In this document: piece by piece, positions 1 to 7,229 of the stretch
Layout of the letters: the number at the start of each line of letters is the position of its first letter
Numbering within the stretch: the first letter of the stretch is position 1
Assembly (NCBI GenBank): GCA_946479185.1
Contig: CAMLFF010000044.1
Location: forward strand, 1-14,945
Length of the DNA stretch: 14,945 nt
Direction of reading: 5' to 3'
From: an uncultured Sphingobium sp.
GTDB lineage: Bacteria > Pseudomonadota > Alphaproteobacteria > Sphingomonadales > Sphingomonadaceae
Notes under the pieces: model-generated
Told to the model about the DNA's origin: nothing
What the model saw: the letters and a program-made list of their open reading frames with translations, nothing else
The model's database searches: none
Position numbers and translations under genes: made by a program

Positions 1-176
1 AGCTGAGCCAGCGCAAAGCTGATGACGAAAGCGCTGATCGCTGCCGACATATGGGCAGCATCCGTCTCGAGCGCATCGGCGATGGCTGGCAGCGCGGGTG
101 AAAAGCCGTCGATCGCCGCGGGTAAAATGGCCGCCAGCGACGCGAGCAGGATGATCTGGCCCAATGGGAGGCGCAA
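1..176 (-). CDS. Bcr/CflA-type MFS drug efflux transporter, N-terminal fragment
   Basis: Only the first ~58 residues are inside the window; the gene runs off the left edge. The reverse strand reads a hydrophobic first helix (IILLASLAAILPAAIDGF), then SPALPAIADAL and a second helix beginning AAISAFVISFALAQ. The order 'small-residue helix, (A)ID-x-x-(L/S)PALP, then S-A-F-x-I-x-F-A-x-A/G-Q' is the N-terminal pattern of the Bcr/CflA branch of proton-driven multidrug exporters of the inner membrane. No ATG or GTG lies between the upstream in-frame stop (about 275) and the first helix. I chose TTG at 176 because a GGAG motif sits 5 nt upstream (182-185); a longer form from another non-ATG codon is possible. 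The gene follows the helix-hairpin-helix gene in the same direction, so the two may be co-transcribed. The family is fairly clear; the substrate is unknown. Confidence 0.7.
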   Translation of the reverse strand, partial: MRLPLGQIILLASLAAILPAAIDGFSPALPAIADALETDAAHMSAAISAFVISFALAQ

Positions 177-272
177 CTTTTCTCCGGCTTGCGCGGCGCT
201 ATTGAGGGTTTGCGCACAAGCGGCTGGCCGCTGCGCCTCACTGTCAGGGTGTTGGGTCAGGTCTAAATCCGT

Positions 273-839
273 TCAGTTGTTGCTCGGGCCGTCCAGCTTG
301 CCGAACTTCGCCTCGAACCCGGCGACGTCTCCACTGGCCAGAAGCCGCGCTTGCTCGATCCAATTATCGCGCACGATGCGGCCTTTGAAATTGCCCAGTT
401 GCGCATCCACTCGCACGATGTCTGCCTCGTTCCAGGCGGCGATCTGATCAAAGCGTGTGATGCCAAGCTGCGTGAGCAAAGCAGCCAGCTTGGGGCCAAC
501 GCCCTTGAGAAGGCGGAGATTATCAGCGCTGCTTCCGGTTGGGATTGCGGGGGGTATATCTGCAGCGGCATCAGCGCTCGCCATGATGGCCGCAGCCTCG
601 CTGGGCGCCACTGCGCTCGCGTCCGCCTTCGCGCTACTCGGCTCGACATCGGCTTTGGCTGTGTGCGTCACCGCTTTGGAAACATCGTCCGCCAGGTCCC
701 GCACGGCTTCCGTCACTGCGCCGACAGCCGTAACGGATGTGTCGATATGATGGTTGGGGTTTTTGCGCGATCGCAGAATCCAGACAATCAGGAGCACCGC
801 GACCAGTGCGGCCAGGATCAGGAGAGTGGTCTCGGACAT
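273..839 (-). CDS. Membrane-anchored helix-hairpin-helix domain protein (COG3743-like)
   Basis: A 188-aa protein. Residues ~4-22 (TTLLILAALVAVLLIVWIL) form one N-terminal membrane segment, followed by a positive RSRK stop-transfer. Residues ~30-105 are a low-complexity Ala/Ser/Asp/Glu linker. The C-terminal part starting at NLRLLKGVGPKLAALLTQLG is a helix-hairpin-helix motif (GVGPKLAALL) followed by FDQIAAWNEADI. This is the layout of proteins annotated as 'predicted flap endonuclease-1-like 5' DNA nuclease' or NADH-ubiquinone chain E-like extensions. Only the HhH DNA-binding-like fold is visible; no nuclease active site can be identified, so I do not assign an activity. The ATG at 839 is supported by GAGGA about 9 nt upstream. 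The gene is divergent from nrdA and may carry a sigma-EcfG-like promoter (869-894). Confidence 0.8.
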   Translation of the reverse strand: MSETTLLILAALVAVLLIVWILRSRKNPNHHIDTSVTAVGAVTEAVRDLADDVSKAVTHTAKADVEPSSAKADASAVAPSEAAAIMASADAAADIPPAIPTGSSADNLRLLKGVGPKLAALLTQLGITRFDQIAAWNEADIVRVDAQLGNFKGRIVRDNWIEQARLLASGDVAGFEAKFGKLDGPSNN

Positions 840-868
840 GCCAGTCGTTCCTCTGCAACGTTAACCTG

Positions 869-894
869 TACGACCCTTAAAACGGGATCGTTCC
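869..894 (-). promoter_or_regulatory. Possible EcfG (general stress response) type promoter
   Basis: On the minus strand GGAAC (894-890) is followed after 17 nt by CGTA (872-869). The alphaproteobacterial EcfG consensus is GGAAC, 16-17 nt, CGTT, so the -35 is perfect and the -10 is off by one base. It would start transcription about 25 nt before the ATG of the helix-hairpin-helix gene, leaving room for its ribosome binding site. GGAAC is short enough to occur by chance, so confidence is low. Confidence 0.25.
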
Positions 895-1091
895 GTTTGC
901 CAGCGAACAGGCGACGCTCTCACACCCCGCGACGAACCGACCCTATGATTCATCCACAGAATTATATTTTAGCATGCCCATTCCGCTCTTGCTTTTGAGG
1001 GAAGTCGCGCAGGCTGGCGCGTCGCGACACGGGAGCGGATGCCCTGCTCACGTTCAGCCATAAATTGATGCACGGGCCACCCCATTAGACC

Positions 1092-1119
1092 TTGCATCAT
1101 TTGCGCCCTGTGGCACTAT
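1092..1119 (+). promoter_or_regulatory. Candidate sigma-70 promoter of nrdA
   Basis: TTGCAT (1092-1097) and CACTAT (1114-1119) are separated by 16 nt. The -10 hexamer lies inside the first NrdR-like box, which is the arrangement expected if NrdR represses by blocking RNA polymerase. A second AT-rich element, GATAAT (1183-1188), is a possible alternative -10 without a good -35. Confidence 0.45.
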
Positions 1120-1160
1120 GCGTGGTAGCTGAGGCCAGGGGGCCACGCTACAAATTGTGC
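1113..1160 (+). promoter_or_regulatory. Two candidate NrdR boxes
   Basis: The known NrdR box is a 16-mer, acaCwAtATaTwGtgt. Positions 1145-1160 (ACGCTACAAATTGTGC) match 12 of 16, including CTA-A and ATTGTG. Positions 1113-1128 (GCACTATGCGTGGTAG) match about 9 of 16, including CACTAT and GT. The two centres are 32 bp apart, about three helical turns. This is the tandem spacing usually seen for NrdR, the ATP-cone repressor of ribonucleotide reductase genes. The weaker box overlaps the putative -10. I judged the matches by eye. Confidence 0.5.
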
Positions 1161-1289
1161 TCGCTCTATTTGATGCTGCTTCGATAATAAGCGCATGATG
1201 TGGGGCGAAAAGCTGCGAATAGATGGGGCTGCGCTGAGCGCGATGCCCGGTAACATCGTTTTTTTGAGAGAATTGTGGGGGCCTTGAAC

Positions 1290-3218
1290 ATGGAGTTTCG
1301 GGATTTGCAGGCTGAAGGATCGGCTGAGACATTATTGTCTTCTGAGGCGGTGAGCGACATCATCCAGCAGGCCACGGAGTCTGCGGAAAAGGTGAGCACG
1401 TCTCACACTGTCGACGTGCGACGTTTCGACGTTGTTACCGATTCAACGCGCGACGCCTTGCTGACCGAGTTCGGCAAGGAGACCCTGCGGGACCGCTATC
1501 TGCTGCCCGGCGAATCCTATCAGGATCTCTTTGCCCGCGTCGCATCAGCCTATGCCGATGATCAGGAGCATGCCCAGCGGCTCTATGATTATATCTCGCG
1601 CCTCTGGTTCATGCCAGCAACGCCCGTGCTTTCCAATGGCGGCACGGGTCGCGGCCTGCCCATCTCCTGCTATCTCAATAGCGTGGACGACAGCCTTGAG
1701 GGCATCGTCAACACCTGGAACGAAAATGTGTGGCTCGCCTCGCGCGGCGGCGGCATTGGCACCTATTGGGGCAATGTGCGCGGCATTGGCGAGCCGGTCG
1801 GCCTCAATGGCAAAACCAGCGGCATCATTCCCTTCGTCCGCGTGATGGATTCGCTCACGCTCGCCATCTCGCAAGGCTCGCTGCGGCGCGGTTCGGCGGC
1901 TTGCTATCTGGACGTCTCGCACCCCGAGATTGAGGAATTCCTCGAAATCCGCAAGCCATCGGGCGACTTCAACCGCAAGGCGCTCAACCTGCATCATGGC
2001 GTGCTCATCACCGATGAGTTCATGCATGCGGTGCGCGATGGCGCCGAGTTCGATCTGCGCAGTCCCAAGGATGGCAGCGTACGTGCAACCGTGGATGCGC
2101 GCAGCCTGTTCCAGAAGCTGGTGGAAACCCGCCTTGCAACCGGCGAGCCCTATATCGTGTTTGCCGATACGGTGAACCGCATGATGCCAAAGCATCACCG
2201 CGATGTAGGCCTCAAGGTCTCGACCTCGAACTTGTGCTCGGAGATCACGCTGCCAACCGGCAAGGATCAGTTCGGCAAGGATCGGACCGCCGTTTGCTGC
2301 CTCTCCTCGGTCAATGTCGAGACATGGGACCAGTGGAATGGCGACAAGCTGTTCATTGAAGACATCATGCGCTTCCTGGACAATGTGCTGCAGGATTATA
2401 TCGACCGTGCGCCGCCAGAAATGTCGCGCGCGAAATATTCCGCCGGACGCGAGCGTTCGGTTGGCCTCGGCATCATGGGCTTCCACAGCTTCCTGCAAGC
2501 GCGCAGCATCTCCTTCGAGAGCGCGATGGCGAAGAGCTGGAACCTCAAAATCTTCAAGCATATCAACGCCAAGGCCAATGAAGCCTCGATGCAGCTTGCC
2601 GTCGAGCGCGGCCCCTGCCCCGATGCTGCCGATCAGGGCGTGATGGAGCGCTTCTCCTGCAAGATGGCGATTGCGCCCACGGCGTCGATCAGCATCATTT
2701 GCGGCGGCACATCAGCTTGCATCGAGCCGATCCCCGCCAACATCTATACGCACAAGACGCTCTCGGGCAGCTTCATCGTCAAGAACCCCTATCTTGAGAA
2801 GCTGCTGCAGCTCAAATCCAAGGATTCCACCAATGTGTGGAACACGATCCTGGAGAGGGGCGGCAGCGTCCAGCATCTCGACTTCCTGACGCAGGAAGAG
2901 AAGGACACGTTCAAAACCAGCTTCGAGATCGACCAGCGCTGGTTGCTTGAGCTGGCCGCAGACCGCTCGCCTTTCATCGATCAGGCGCAGTCGCTCAACC
3001 TCTTCATCCCAGCCGATGTCGAGAAGTGGGATCTGCTGATGCTCCACTATCGCGCATGGGAGCTGGGCGTGAAGTCGCTCTATTATCTGCGCTCCAAGTC
3101 GATCCAGCGGGCAGGCTTTGCCGGCGGCGTTGAGGCGGACAATACTGCCGAGCTCAAGAAGATCGAGCTGAGCACTGGCGAATCCACCGATTATGACGAG
3201 TGCCTCGCCTGCCAGTGA
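1290..3218 (+). CDS. nrdA: Class I ribonucleoside-diphosphate reductase, alpha (catalytic) subunit
   Basis: Cytoplasmic enzyme reducing ribonucleoside diphosphates to deoxyribonucleotides with a radical-generating beta subunit. In the 642-aa form the key residues are all visible. C127 (PISCYLN) and C337 (CCLSSVNVE) form the reducible pair, and N314-x-C316-x-E318 (SNLCSEITLPT) is the radical cysteine with its partners. Y598-Y599 (SLYYLRSKS) are the radical-transfer tyrosines, PTASISIICGGTSACIEP is the phosphate-binding loop, and C638-x-x-C641 is the swinging redox tail next to the C-terminus. It is about 120 residues shorter than E. coli NrdA, because the N-terminal ATP-cone is absent. ATG 1290 is preferred, with a G-rich stretch (1277-1281) 8 nt upstream; an in-frame GTG at 1275 is the alternative. 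No nrdB is adjacent, so the beta subunit must be encoded elsewhere. Likely NrdR-controlled. Confidence 0.95.
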   Translation: MEFRDLQAEGSAETLLSSEAVSDIIQQATESAEKVSTSHTVDVRRFDVVTDSTRDALLTEFGKETLRDRYLLPGESYQDLFARVASAYADDQEHAQRLYDYISRLWFMPATPVLSNGGTGRGLPISCYLNSVDDSLEGIVNTWNENVWLASRGGGIGTYWGNVRGIGEPVGLNGKTSGIIPFVRVMDSLTLAISQGSLRRGSAACYLDVSHPEIEEFLEIRKPSGDFNRKALNLHHGVLITDEFMHAVRDGAEFDLRSPKDGSVRATVDARSLFQKLVETRLATGEPYIVFADTVNRMMPKHHRDVGLKVSTSNLCSEITLPTGKDQFGKDRTAVCCLSSVNVETWDQWNGDKLFIEDIMRFLDNVLQDYIDRAPPEMSRAKYSAGRERSVGLGIMGFHSFLQARSISFESAMAKSWNLKIFKHINAKANEASMQLAVERGPCPDAADQGVMERFSCKMAIAPTASISIICGGTSACIEPIPANIYTHKTLSGSFIVKNPYLEKLLQLKSKDSTNVWNTILERGGSVQHLDFLTQEEKDTFKTSFEIDQRWLLELAADRSPFIDQAQSLNLFIPADVEKWDLLMLHYRAWELGVKSLYYLRSKSIQRAGFAGGVEADNTAELKKIELSTGESTDYDECLACQ

Positions 3219-3236
3219 AGCAGCACTCCACAGGAT

Positions 3237-3286
3237 GATAAGCTCAGAGGCTGGGAATCACAGGGTTCCTGGTCTCTTTGCTTATC
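3237..3286 (+). terminator. Long imperfect hairpin after nrdA (terminator or mRNA 3' structure)
   Basis: Starting 18 nt after the nrdA stop, GATAAGC (3237-3243) pairs with GCTTATC (3280-3286). Inside, after a symmetric 2x2 mismatch, 3246-3258 pairs with 3265-3277 (AGAG/CTCT and GGGAA/TTCC blocks joined by G-U pairs), leaving a small loop near 3259-3264. That gives about 20 pairs in 50 nt. No clear T-run follows, so it may be a 3' stabilising or processing structure rather than a textbook intrinsic terminator. Confidence 0.5.
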
Positions 3287-3326
3287 AAGCTTCCAATATT
3301 TGACTGGACGTCGCTTGCGGCCATGT

Positions 3327-3339
3327 CGTTCATTGAACG
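3327..3339 (+). promoter_or_regulatory. Inverted repeat CGTTC-att-GAACG upstream of the first TetR gene
   Basis: A perfect 5-bp inverted repeat with a 3-nt centre, lying about 70 nt before the TetR ATG. A TTGACT hexamer (3300-3305) sits 17 nt before a weak -10 (ATGTCG, 3323-3328), which the repeat overlaps. TetR-type repressors usually bind such sites in their own promoters, so autoregulation is plausible. It is not shown by sequence alone. Confidence 0.35.
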
Positions 3340-3408
3340 GCCGCGCCACCCCACGATTCGAAGCTATTCCAGTTGTCGAACCCAAATGCCGCCGATATAG
3401 CGGCCCGC

Positions 3409-4119
3409 ATGGCCGAAACCGGAAACAGCAAGAGATATACGCAAGCCCGTGGGCGCGCACGACGGGAAGCCTTGTTGACGGCGGCGCGCGCGCTGCTCCA
3501 CGAGCGCACGATGGACGAGATCACTTTGCCAATGATCTCGGAACGCGCCGAGATACCCGCAAGTTCGACCTATCATTTCTTCTCAGATATCCGCATGCTC
3601 TACAAAGATCTCGCTCGGACGATCGCCGATGAAATGAGCCTGATCGCGCCGGAAATCATTGCCTATCAGCGTTGGCAGGATTGCGTGGGCACCTTCATGC
3701 AGGCGTCGGCAGCCTATTTCAATTCCGATGCCGCCGCTCGGCAATTGCTGCTCGGCCCCCAGACCGCCCCCGATATCAAGCGGGCCGCTTGTCATGACGA
3801 TCTGCGCTTCGGCGCCGTGCTGAGCAACGTGCTGGAATCCTTCTACCACCTTCCACAAATGAGCGATCCGGTCCTCACCTGCTTTTACACGATCCAGATC
3901 GCCGACACCTTCTTCAGCCTGTCCGTGCTTGAGGATGGCGTCATCTCCGATCGGATGCTCGATCAGGCGATCATCGCATCCACATCCTATCTGGCGAACT
4001 ATCTGCCGCCCATCCTGGAGGCGCGCCACAGCCCCCCTGTGAAGCCGCGCGGACGCAGTGCAAGCAGTTCGGCGCAAGGTCACAACGTCGGGATACGGAG
4101 CGCCGTCAAGGTCGCCTGA
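3409..4119 (+). CDS. TetR/AcrR-type transcriptional regulator (paralogue 1)
   Basis: A 236-aa protein from ATG 3409. TQARGRARREALLTAARALL opens the TetR DNA-binding domain. The helix-turn-helix spans residues ~36-58 (DEITLPMISERAEIP, then SSTYHFF), followed by the typical IRMLYKDLA. The rest is a helical ligand/dimer domain with RQLLLGPQTAPDIKRA, a signature shared with the second regulator at 8209-8865; the two are clearly paralogous. A basic Ser/Arg/Pro-rich tail of ~30 residues follows. The start is uncertain: an in-frame TTG at 3373 would add 12 residues, and neither start has a clear Shine-Dalgarno. It is co-directional with and about 395 nt upstream of the TonB receptor, an obvious candidate target. 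The ligand is unknown. Confidence 0.85.
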   Translation: MAETGNSKRYTQARGRARREALLTAARALLHERTMDEITLPMISERAEIPASSTYHFFSDIRMLYKDLARTIADEMSLIAPEIIAYQRWQDCVGTFMQASAAYFNSDAAARQLLLGPQTAPDIKRAACHDDLRFGAVLSNVLESFYHLPQMSDPVLTCFYTIQIADTFFSLSVLEDGVISDRMLDQAIIASTSYLANYLPPILEARHSPPVKPRGRSASSSAQGHNVGIRSAVKVA

Positions 4120-4514
4120 CAGTAGGGCTCATTCCGCCACGCGGCCGATTGCCGCAACAGTTGAACAGCCTGTTTATGGCCAGCGCCAACGACGCTGCTG
4201 CCAGCACCGTCAGTTATTCATCGCGCCCAAGCTTGGTCACAGCAAACTCATCAGACTGCAAATTCGTATTGAATCGACTTAAATCCACATTCATAATCAC
4301 TTGAAATATCAGCAATAAATTTGGCACTTCTATCTATTCCTCTGTAATTGCGCACTTTTTCATACGTCATAAAATGGAAATGGGCTCTGCTCCACGCGCT
4401 CTGAAACGCGAATAACCTTGACAATTTGTGGCGAATAAGGCGGATACTCGAACCGGTTCGGCATTAGCCCCCTTCAGAGGGTCGCCGATGGGAGAAATCT
4501 AAGGGGTGGTTAAA
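4120..4514 (+). other. Intergenic region upstream of the TonB receptor
   Basis: About 395 nt with no credible gene. The first 140 nt have normal base composition and only tiny repeats, such as AACAG-c-CTGTT at 4164-4174. Positions ~4260-4380 are markedly AT-rich for this genome. The distal part carries the receptor promoter, a 12-bp palindrome and a leader of ~55 nt. I see no riboswitch that I can name. Confidence 0.5.
4418..4460 (+). promoter_or_regulatory. TonB receptor promoter with overlapping 12-bp palindrome
   Basis: A consensus -35 TTGACA lies at 4418-4423. The best -10 is GATACT (4443-4448) after a long 19-nt spacer; a 17-nt spacer gives the poor CGGATA. The perfect palindrome CGAACCGGTTCG (4449-4460) directly follows, covering the probable transcription start. 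This position suits a repressor operator, perhaps for the upstream TetR protein. A suboptimal -10 plus an operator at +1 suggests a tightly controlled gene. Confidence 0.5.
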
Positions 4515-6710
4515 ATGACTAAGAAAGCTTTTTACCTCGCATCCATATCGTTCTTGCTCGGCTATGCTGGCGCAGCGATCGCTCAGACAGAGGCGACCCC
4601 CAGCGACATGGGCGAGATCGTGGTAACCGCTCAGAAGCGCAGCCAGAATATCCAGGACATCGGCGTTTCGGTAACGGCTCTTGGCGCGGACAATCTCGCT
4701 GCGCTGGGCCGCCAGGATGTGACCGCGCTCGCCTCTCAGGTGCCGGGACTGCAGGTCAATCAATATGCGCCGACAGTGACGGTGTTCAACATTCGCGGCG
4801 TCGCGCAGAATGACTTCGCGGACTCGCAGGAAGCGCCGATCGCCTTCTATAGCGATGAAGTCTATGTCGGCGCACTGGGCGCGATCAGCGGCATGATGTT
4901 CGATCTGGAACGCATCGAAGTGCTGCGCGGTCCGCAAGGCACATTGTTCGGCCGCAATGCCACTGGCGGCCTTGTTCAGATCGTCTCGGCCAAGCCCACC
5001 ACGTCGCTTGAGGGCTTCGTCACGGGAACGGTCGGCAGCTACGGCCAGGTTGCAACCGAGGGCGCGATCAGCGGCCCGCTGTCGGAGGGCATCCTTGGAC
5101 GCCTGTCATTCGCGACCAATCATGGCGGCAGCTTCATCAAGAACCGCACCGGCGAGGATATCGGAGGCGCGAAATTCTATGCTGGCCGCGCGCAGCTCGC
5201 CATTGATGTGGGTGACGCCGGCAAGCTGAACCTCAAGGGTCAGGTCATGCGGAACGACAATGACCGGCAGGCCAATCTCTACAGCCATGTTTCTGCAATC
5301 CCCAATGCGCAGGGCCTGGGCGAATATATCGGGCGCAACGAAAATCCATGGGGAACGTGCGACGGCTGCGACGTGAATGGCTATGTGGAGCCAGACAATG
5401 ATCCCTTCACCGTTTCATACAATGCGCCAATCTATTTCGGCCGGACCTATTGGGATGTCGCAGCGCGCTATGAGCATGATCTGGGCAATGGAACGACGCT
5501 GACGTCCATCACGGACTTCCAGCGCCTCATCAAGCGCTATGGCGACGATTCCGACCTGACGCCTGCCACCTTGTTCCACTACACCACCTATCAAAATCTC
5601 AGCCAGATGTCGCAGGAGCTGCGGCTCTCTGGCGATACCGGCCTGTTGAACTGGACGGTCGGCGGCTATGGCATTCGTATCCGCAGCCGGAATGATTATC
5701 GCACCGATGCGAGCGGTGCGTTCGGTCTGGATGAAACCTATGGCGGCAAGCTGAGCACGGACTCGCTCGCAGCCTTTGGCCAGCTCGAATATAAGCTGTC
5801 GGATCAGTTCACGGTCATCGGCGGTCTGCGTTATTCGTGGGACTGGAAGACCTATGACTTCACCCATGTCGACAATGGCGTGGTTGATCTGGTGTTCAAC
5901 AAGGCCAATTTCCCCAACCTCGCACAGAATAATTTCTCGGATTATTCGGGCAAGATCGAGCTGGACTATAAGCCGTCGCGCGATGTGCTGATCTATGCGA
6001 GCGTCAATCGCGGGATCAAGAGCGGTGGCTTCGGCACGCCCGCCATCCCGCCGATCGACCCCACGACCATCCCGTTCAAGGGCGAGATACTGACGAACTA
6101 TGAGGGCGGCGTGAAGCTGACCATGTTCGATCGCACGACGCACCTCAACCTCTCGGGCTTCTATTATAATTACCAGAATTATCAGTCGTTCGAATTGGCT
6201 GGTCTGGCACTCGTGGTGCGCAACAAGCGCGCCTTCGCCAAGGGATTTGAGGCTGAGTTCAACACCCGCCCTGTCGATGGCCTGTATCTCCAGGCGAACA
6301 TGGCGGTGCTTGATGCAACGGTGAAGAATGTCACCCTGCCATCAGGCGTGGTTGCCGATCGGCGCATGGCGCAGGCGCCAAAGTTCACGGCTTCGGCGCT
6401 CCTGCGTTATGAATTTGACGCAGGCCCGGGCAAGCTCGCGATGCAGACGAACTGGAAATATAACAGCTCGCAATATTTCTCGACCTTCAATGCCCCCGTC
6501 GATCTGCAGGATGGCTATGTCATTGGCGACGCGCGCATTTCCTACGAGTTTGCAGACCTTCCACTTGAGGCAGCGGTGTTCGTGAACAATCTCACGGACA
6601 AGCGCTACCTCATCTACAATCTCGATCTCTCCGGGCCTCTTGGCATCACCCAGCAAACCTTCGGCCGCCCGCGCTGGTTCGGCGGCAGCGTCACGCTTCG
6701 CTTTCGCTGA
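4515..6710 (+). CDS. TonB-dependent outer-membrane receptor
   Basis: A 731-aa outer-membrane transporter using TonB/proton-motive force for high-affinity uptake. Residues 1-23 are a signal peptide (MTKK, hydrophobic core, AIA|Q cleavage). A TonB-box-like GEIVVTA sits at ~33-39. The plug domain runs to ~165, with FNIRGVAQNDF and the family hallmark RGPQGTLFGRNATGG at ~138-152. The rest is a 22-strand-type beta barrel with alternating aromatic strands, SRDVLIYASVNRGIKSGGFG, and a C-terminal TonB-dependent receptor signature (VNNLTDKRYL through TLRFR). ATG 4515 is preferred over the in-frame GTG at 4506 because AAGGGG (4501-4506) lies 8 nt upstream. The sequence type is the broad sphingomonad receptor group; the substrate is not deducible. 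Neighbours suggest a substrate linked to amine catabolism. It ends in a strong terminator. Confidence 0.95.
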   Translation: MTKKAFYLASISFLLGYAGAAIAQTEATPSDMGEIVVTAQKRSQNIQDIGVSVTALGADNLAALGRQDVTALASQVPGLQVNQYAPTVTVFNIRGVAQNDFADSQEAPIAFYSDEVYVGALGAISGMMFDLERIEVLRGPQGTLFGRNATGGLVQIVSAKPTTSLEGFVTGTVGSYGQVATEGAISGPLSEGILGRLSFATNHGGSFIKNRTGEDIGGAKFYAGRAQLAIDVGDAGKLNLKGQVMRNDNDRQANLYSHVSAIPNAQGLGEYIGRNENPWGTCDGCDVNGYVEPDNDPFTVSYNAPIYFGRTYWDVAARYEHDLGNGTTLTSITDFQRLIKRYGDDSDLTPATLFHYTTYQNLSQMSQELRLSGDTGLLNWTVGGYGIRIRSRNDYRTDASGAFGLDETYGGKLSTDSLAAFGQLEYKLSDQFTVIGGLRYSWDWKTYDFTHVDNGVVDLVFNKANFPNLAQNNFSDYSGKIELDYKPSRDVLIYASVNRGIKSGGFGTPAIPPIDPTTIPFKGEILTNYEGGVKLTMFDRTTHLNLSGFYYNYQNYQSFELAGLALVVRNKRAFAKGFEAEFNTRPVDGLYLQANMAVLDATVKNVTLPSGVVADRRMAQAPKFTASALLRYEFDAGPGKLAMQTNWKYNSSQYFSTFNAPVDLQDGYVIGDARISYEFADLPLEAAVFVNNLTDKRYLIYNLDLSGPLGITQQTFGRPRWFGGSVTLRFR

Positions 6711-6768
6711 GCAACGCAGCGACAGTTTCCGGTTAATTTGATTGGCATCCTGTGCCATGATCCCTGCG

Positions 6769-6803
6769 CACCCGCGATGCCCCCGCATCGCGGGTGTTGC
6801 TTT
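6769..6803 (+). terminator. Intrinsic terminator of the TonB receptor gene
   Basis: CACCCGCGATGC (6769-6780) and GCATCGCGGGTG (6785-6796) form a perfect 12-bp stem with a CCCC loop, followed by TTGCTTT. It lies 58 nt after the receptor stop codon. The T-tract is imperfect but the stem is very stable. Confidence 0.85.
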
Positions 6804-7004
6804 GATGAGCGGCGCGCTTGCGCCATACGAGCGCCAGGCGTCATCAGGCAGATTTGCACGCGCAAGGCTTCCAAGCAGCCAAGTTCGACGCCTTTGGTGG
6901 GATGAAGCCTTGCGGATTTATCCGAATATCGGCCGGTCAGGACGCCACGGCATCTCCTACCTTCAATGCCAAGATTTCGCTTCCAACCAGGGCTTATCGT
7001 CATC

Positions 7005-7030
7005 GTCACCCCAGCGAAGGCTGGGGTCTG
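7005..7030 (+). repeat. REP-like hairpin repeat, copy A
   Basis: ACCCCAGC-GAAG-GCTGGGGT (stems 7008-7015 and 7020-7027) is a perfect 8-bp stem with a 4-nt loop, flanked by GTC on the left and CTG on the right. It shares core and flanks with copy B in inverted orientation. Hairpins of this type are scattered through sphingomonad intergenic regions. Confidence 0.65.
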
Positions 7031-7229
7031 GAGCAGTCACACACAAGATTTGACAGGTCGCGCCAGTCCGGGTTGCTCTTCTCAAGAAGCCAGATTTCCA
7101 GCCACATCTTCGTGCGACGCGCGCTGAAAGATCAGCTGTGGCCCCGATCTATAGGCCACCTCTGGCTTGCTGGTCATATATTACGTGTAGCCGCCTGGGT
7201 GCCATAAAGCGCTGTTCTGCACCGCGCGG

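Larger units (their letters stand above)
840..1289. other. Divergent intergenic region upstream of nrdA
   Basis: About 450 nt without a credible gene; the short reading frames across it have no family-like sequence and no ribosome binding site. It holds the candidate EcfG-type promoter of the leftward gene (near 869-894), a 6-bp inverted repeat AAACGG/CCGTTT (880-898), and the nrdA promoter with two NrdR-like boxes (1092-1160). If that promoter is right, nrdA has a long 5' untranslated leader of about 160 nt. Confidence 0.6.

Noticed and set aside
351..998. Plus-strand open frame of 215 codons over the helix-hairpin-helix gene
   Set aside because: The minus-strand frame has a membrane segment, an HhH motif and a ribosome binding site; this one has none of these.
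1545..2561. Long minus-strand open frame (338 codons) inside nrdA
   Set aside because: It lies wholly antisense to a gene with all RNR catalytic motifs and shows no family-like sequence; GC-rich codon use produces such shadows.
4276..4285. GACTTAAATC as a third copy of the GACT(A/G)TAGTC operator
   Set aside because: Only 7 of 10 positions agree, the right half-site is broken, and it is far from the mapped-by-eye promoter.
5415..6143. Minus-strand open frame (242 codons) inside the TonB receptor
   Set aside because: Antisense shadow of the beta-barrel coding region with no recognisable motif.
6818..7207. Plus-strand open frame of 129 codons in the convergent gap
   Set aside because: It reads through a REP-like hairpin (giving HPSEGWGL, a typical repeat translation) and has no ribosome binding site or family similarity.
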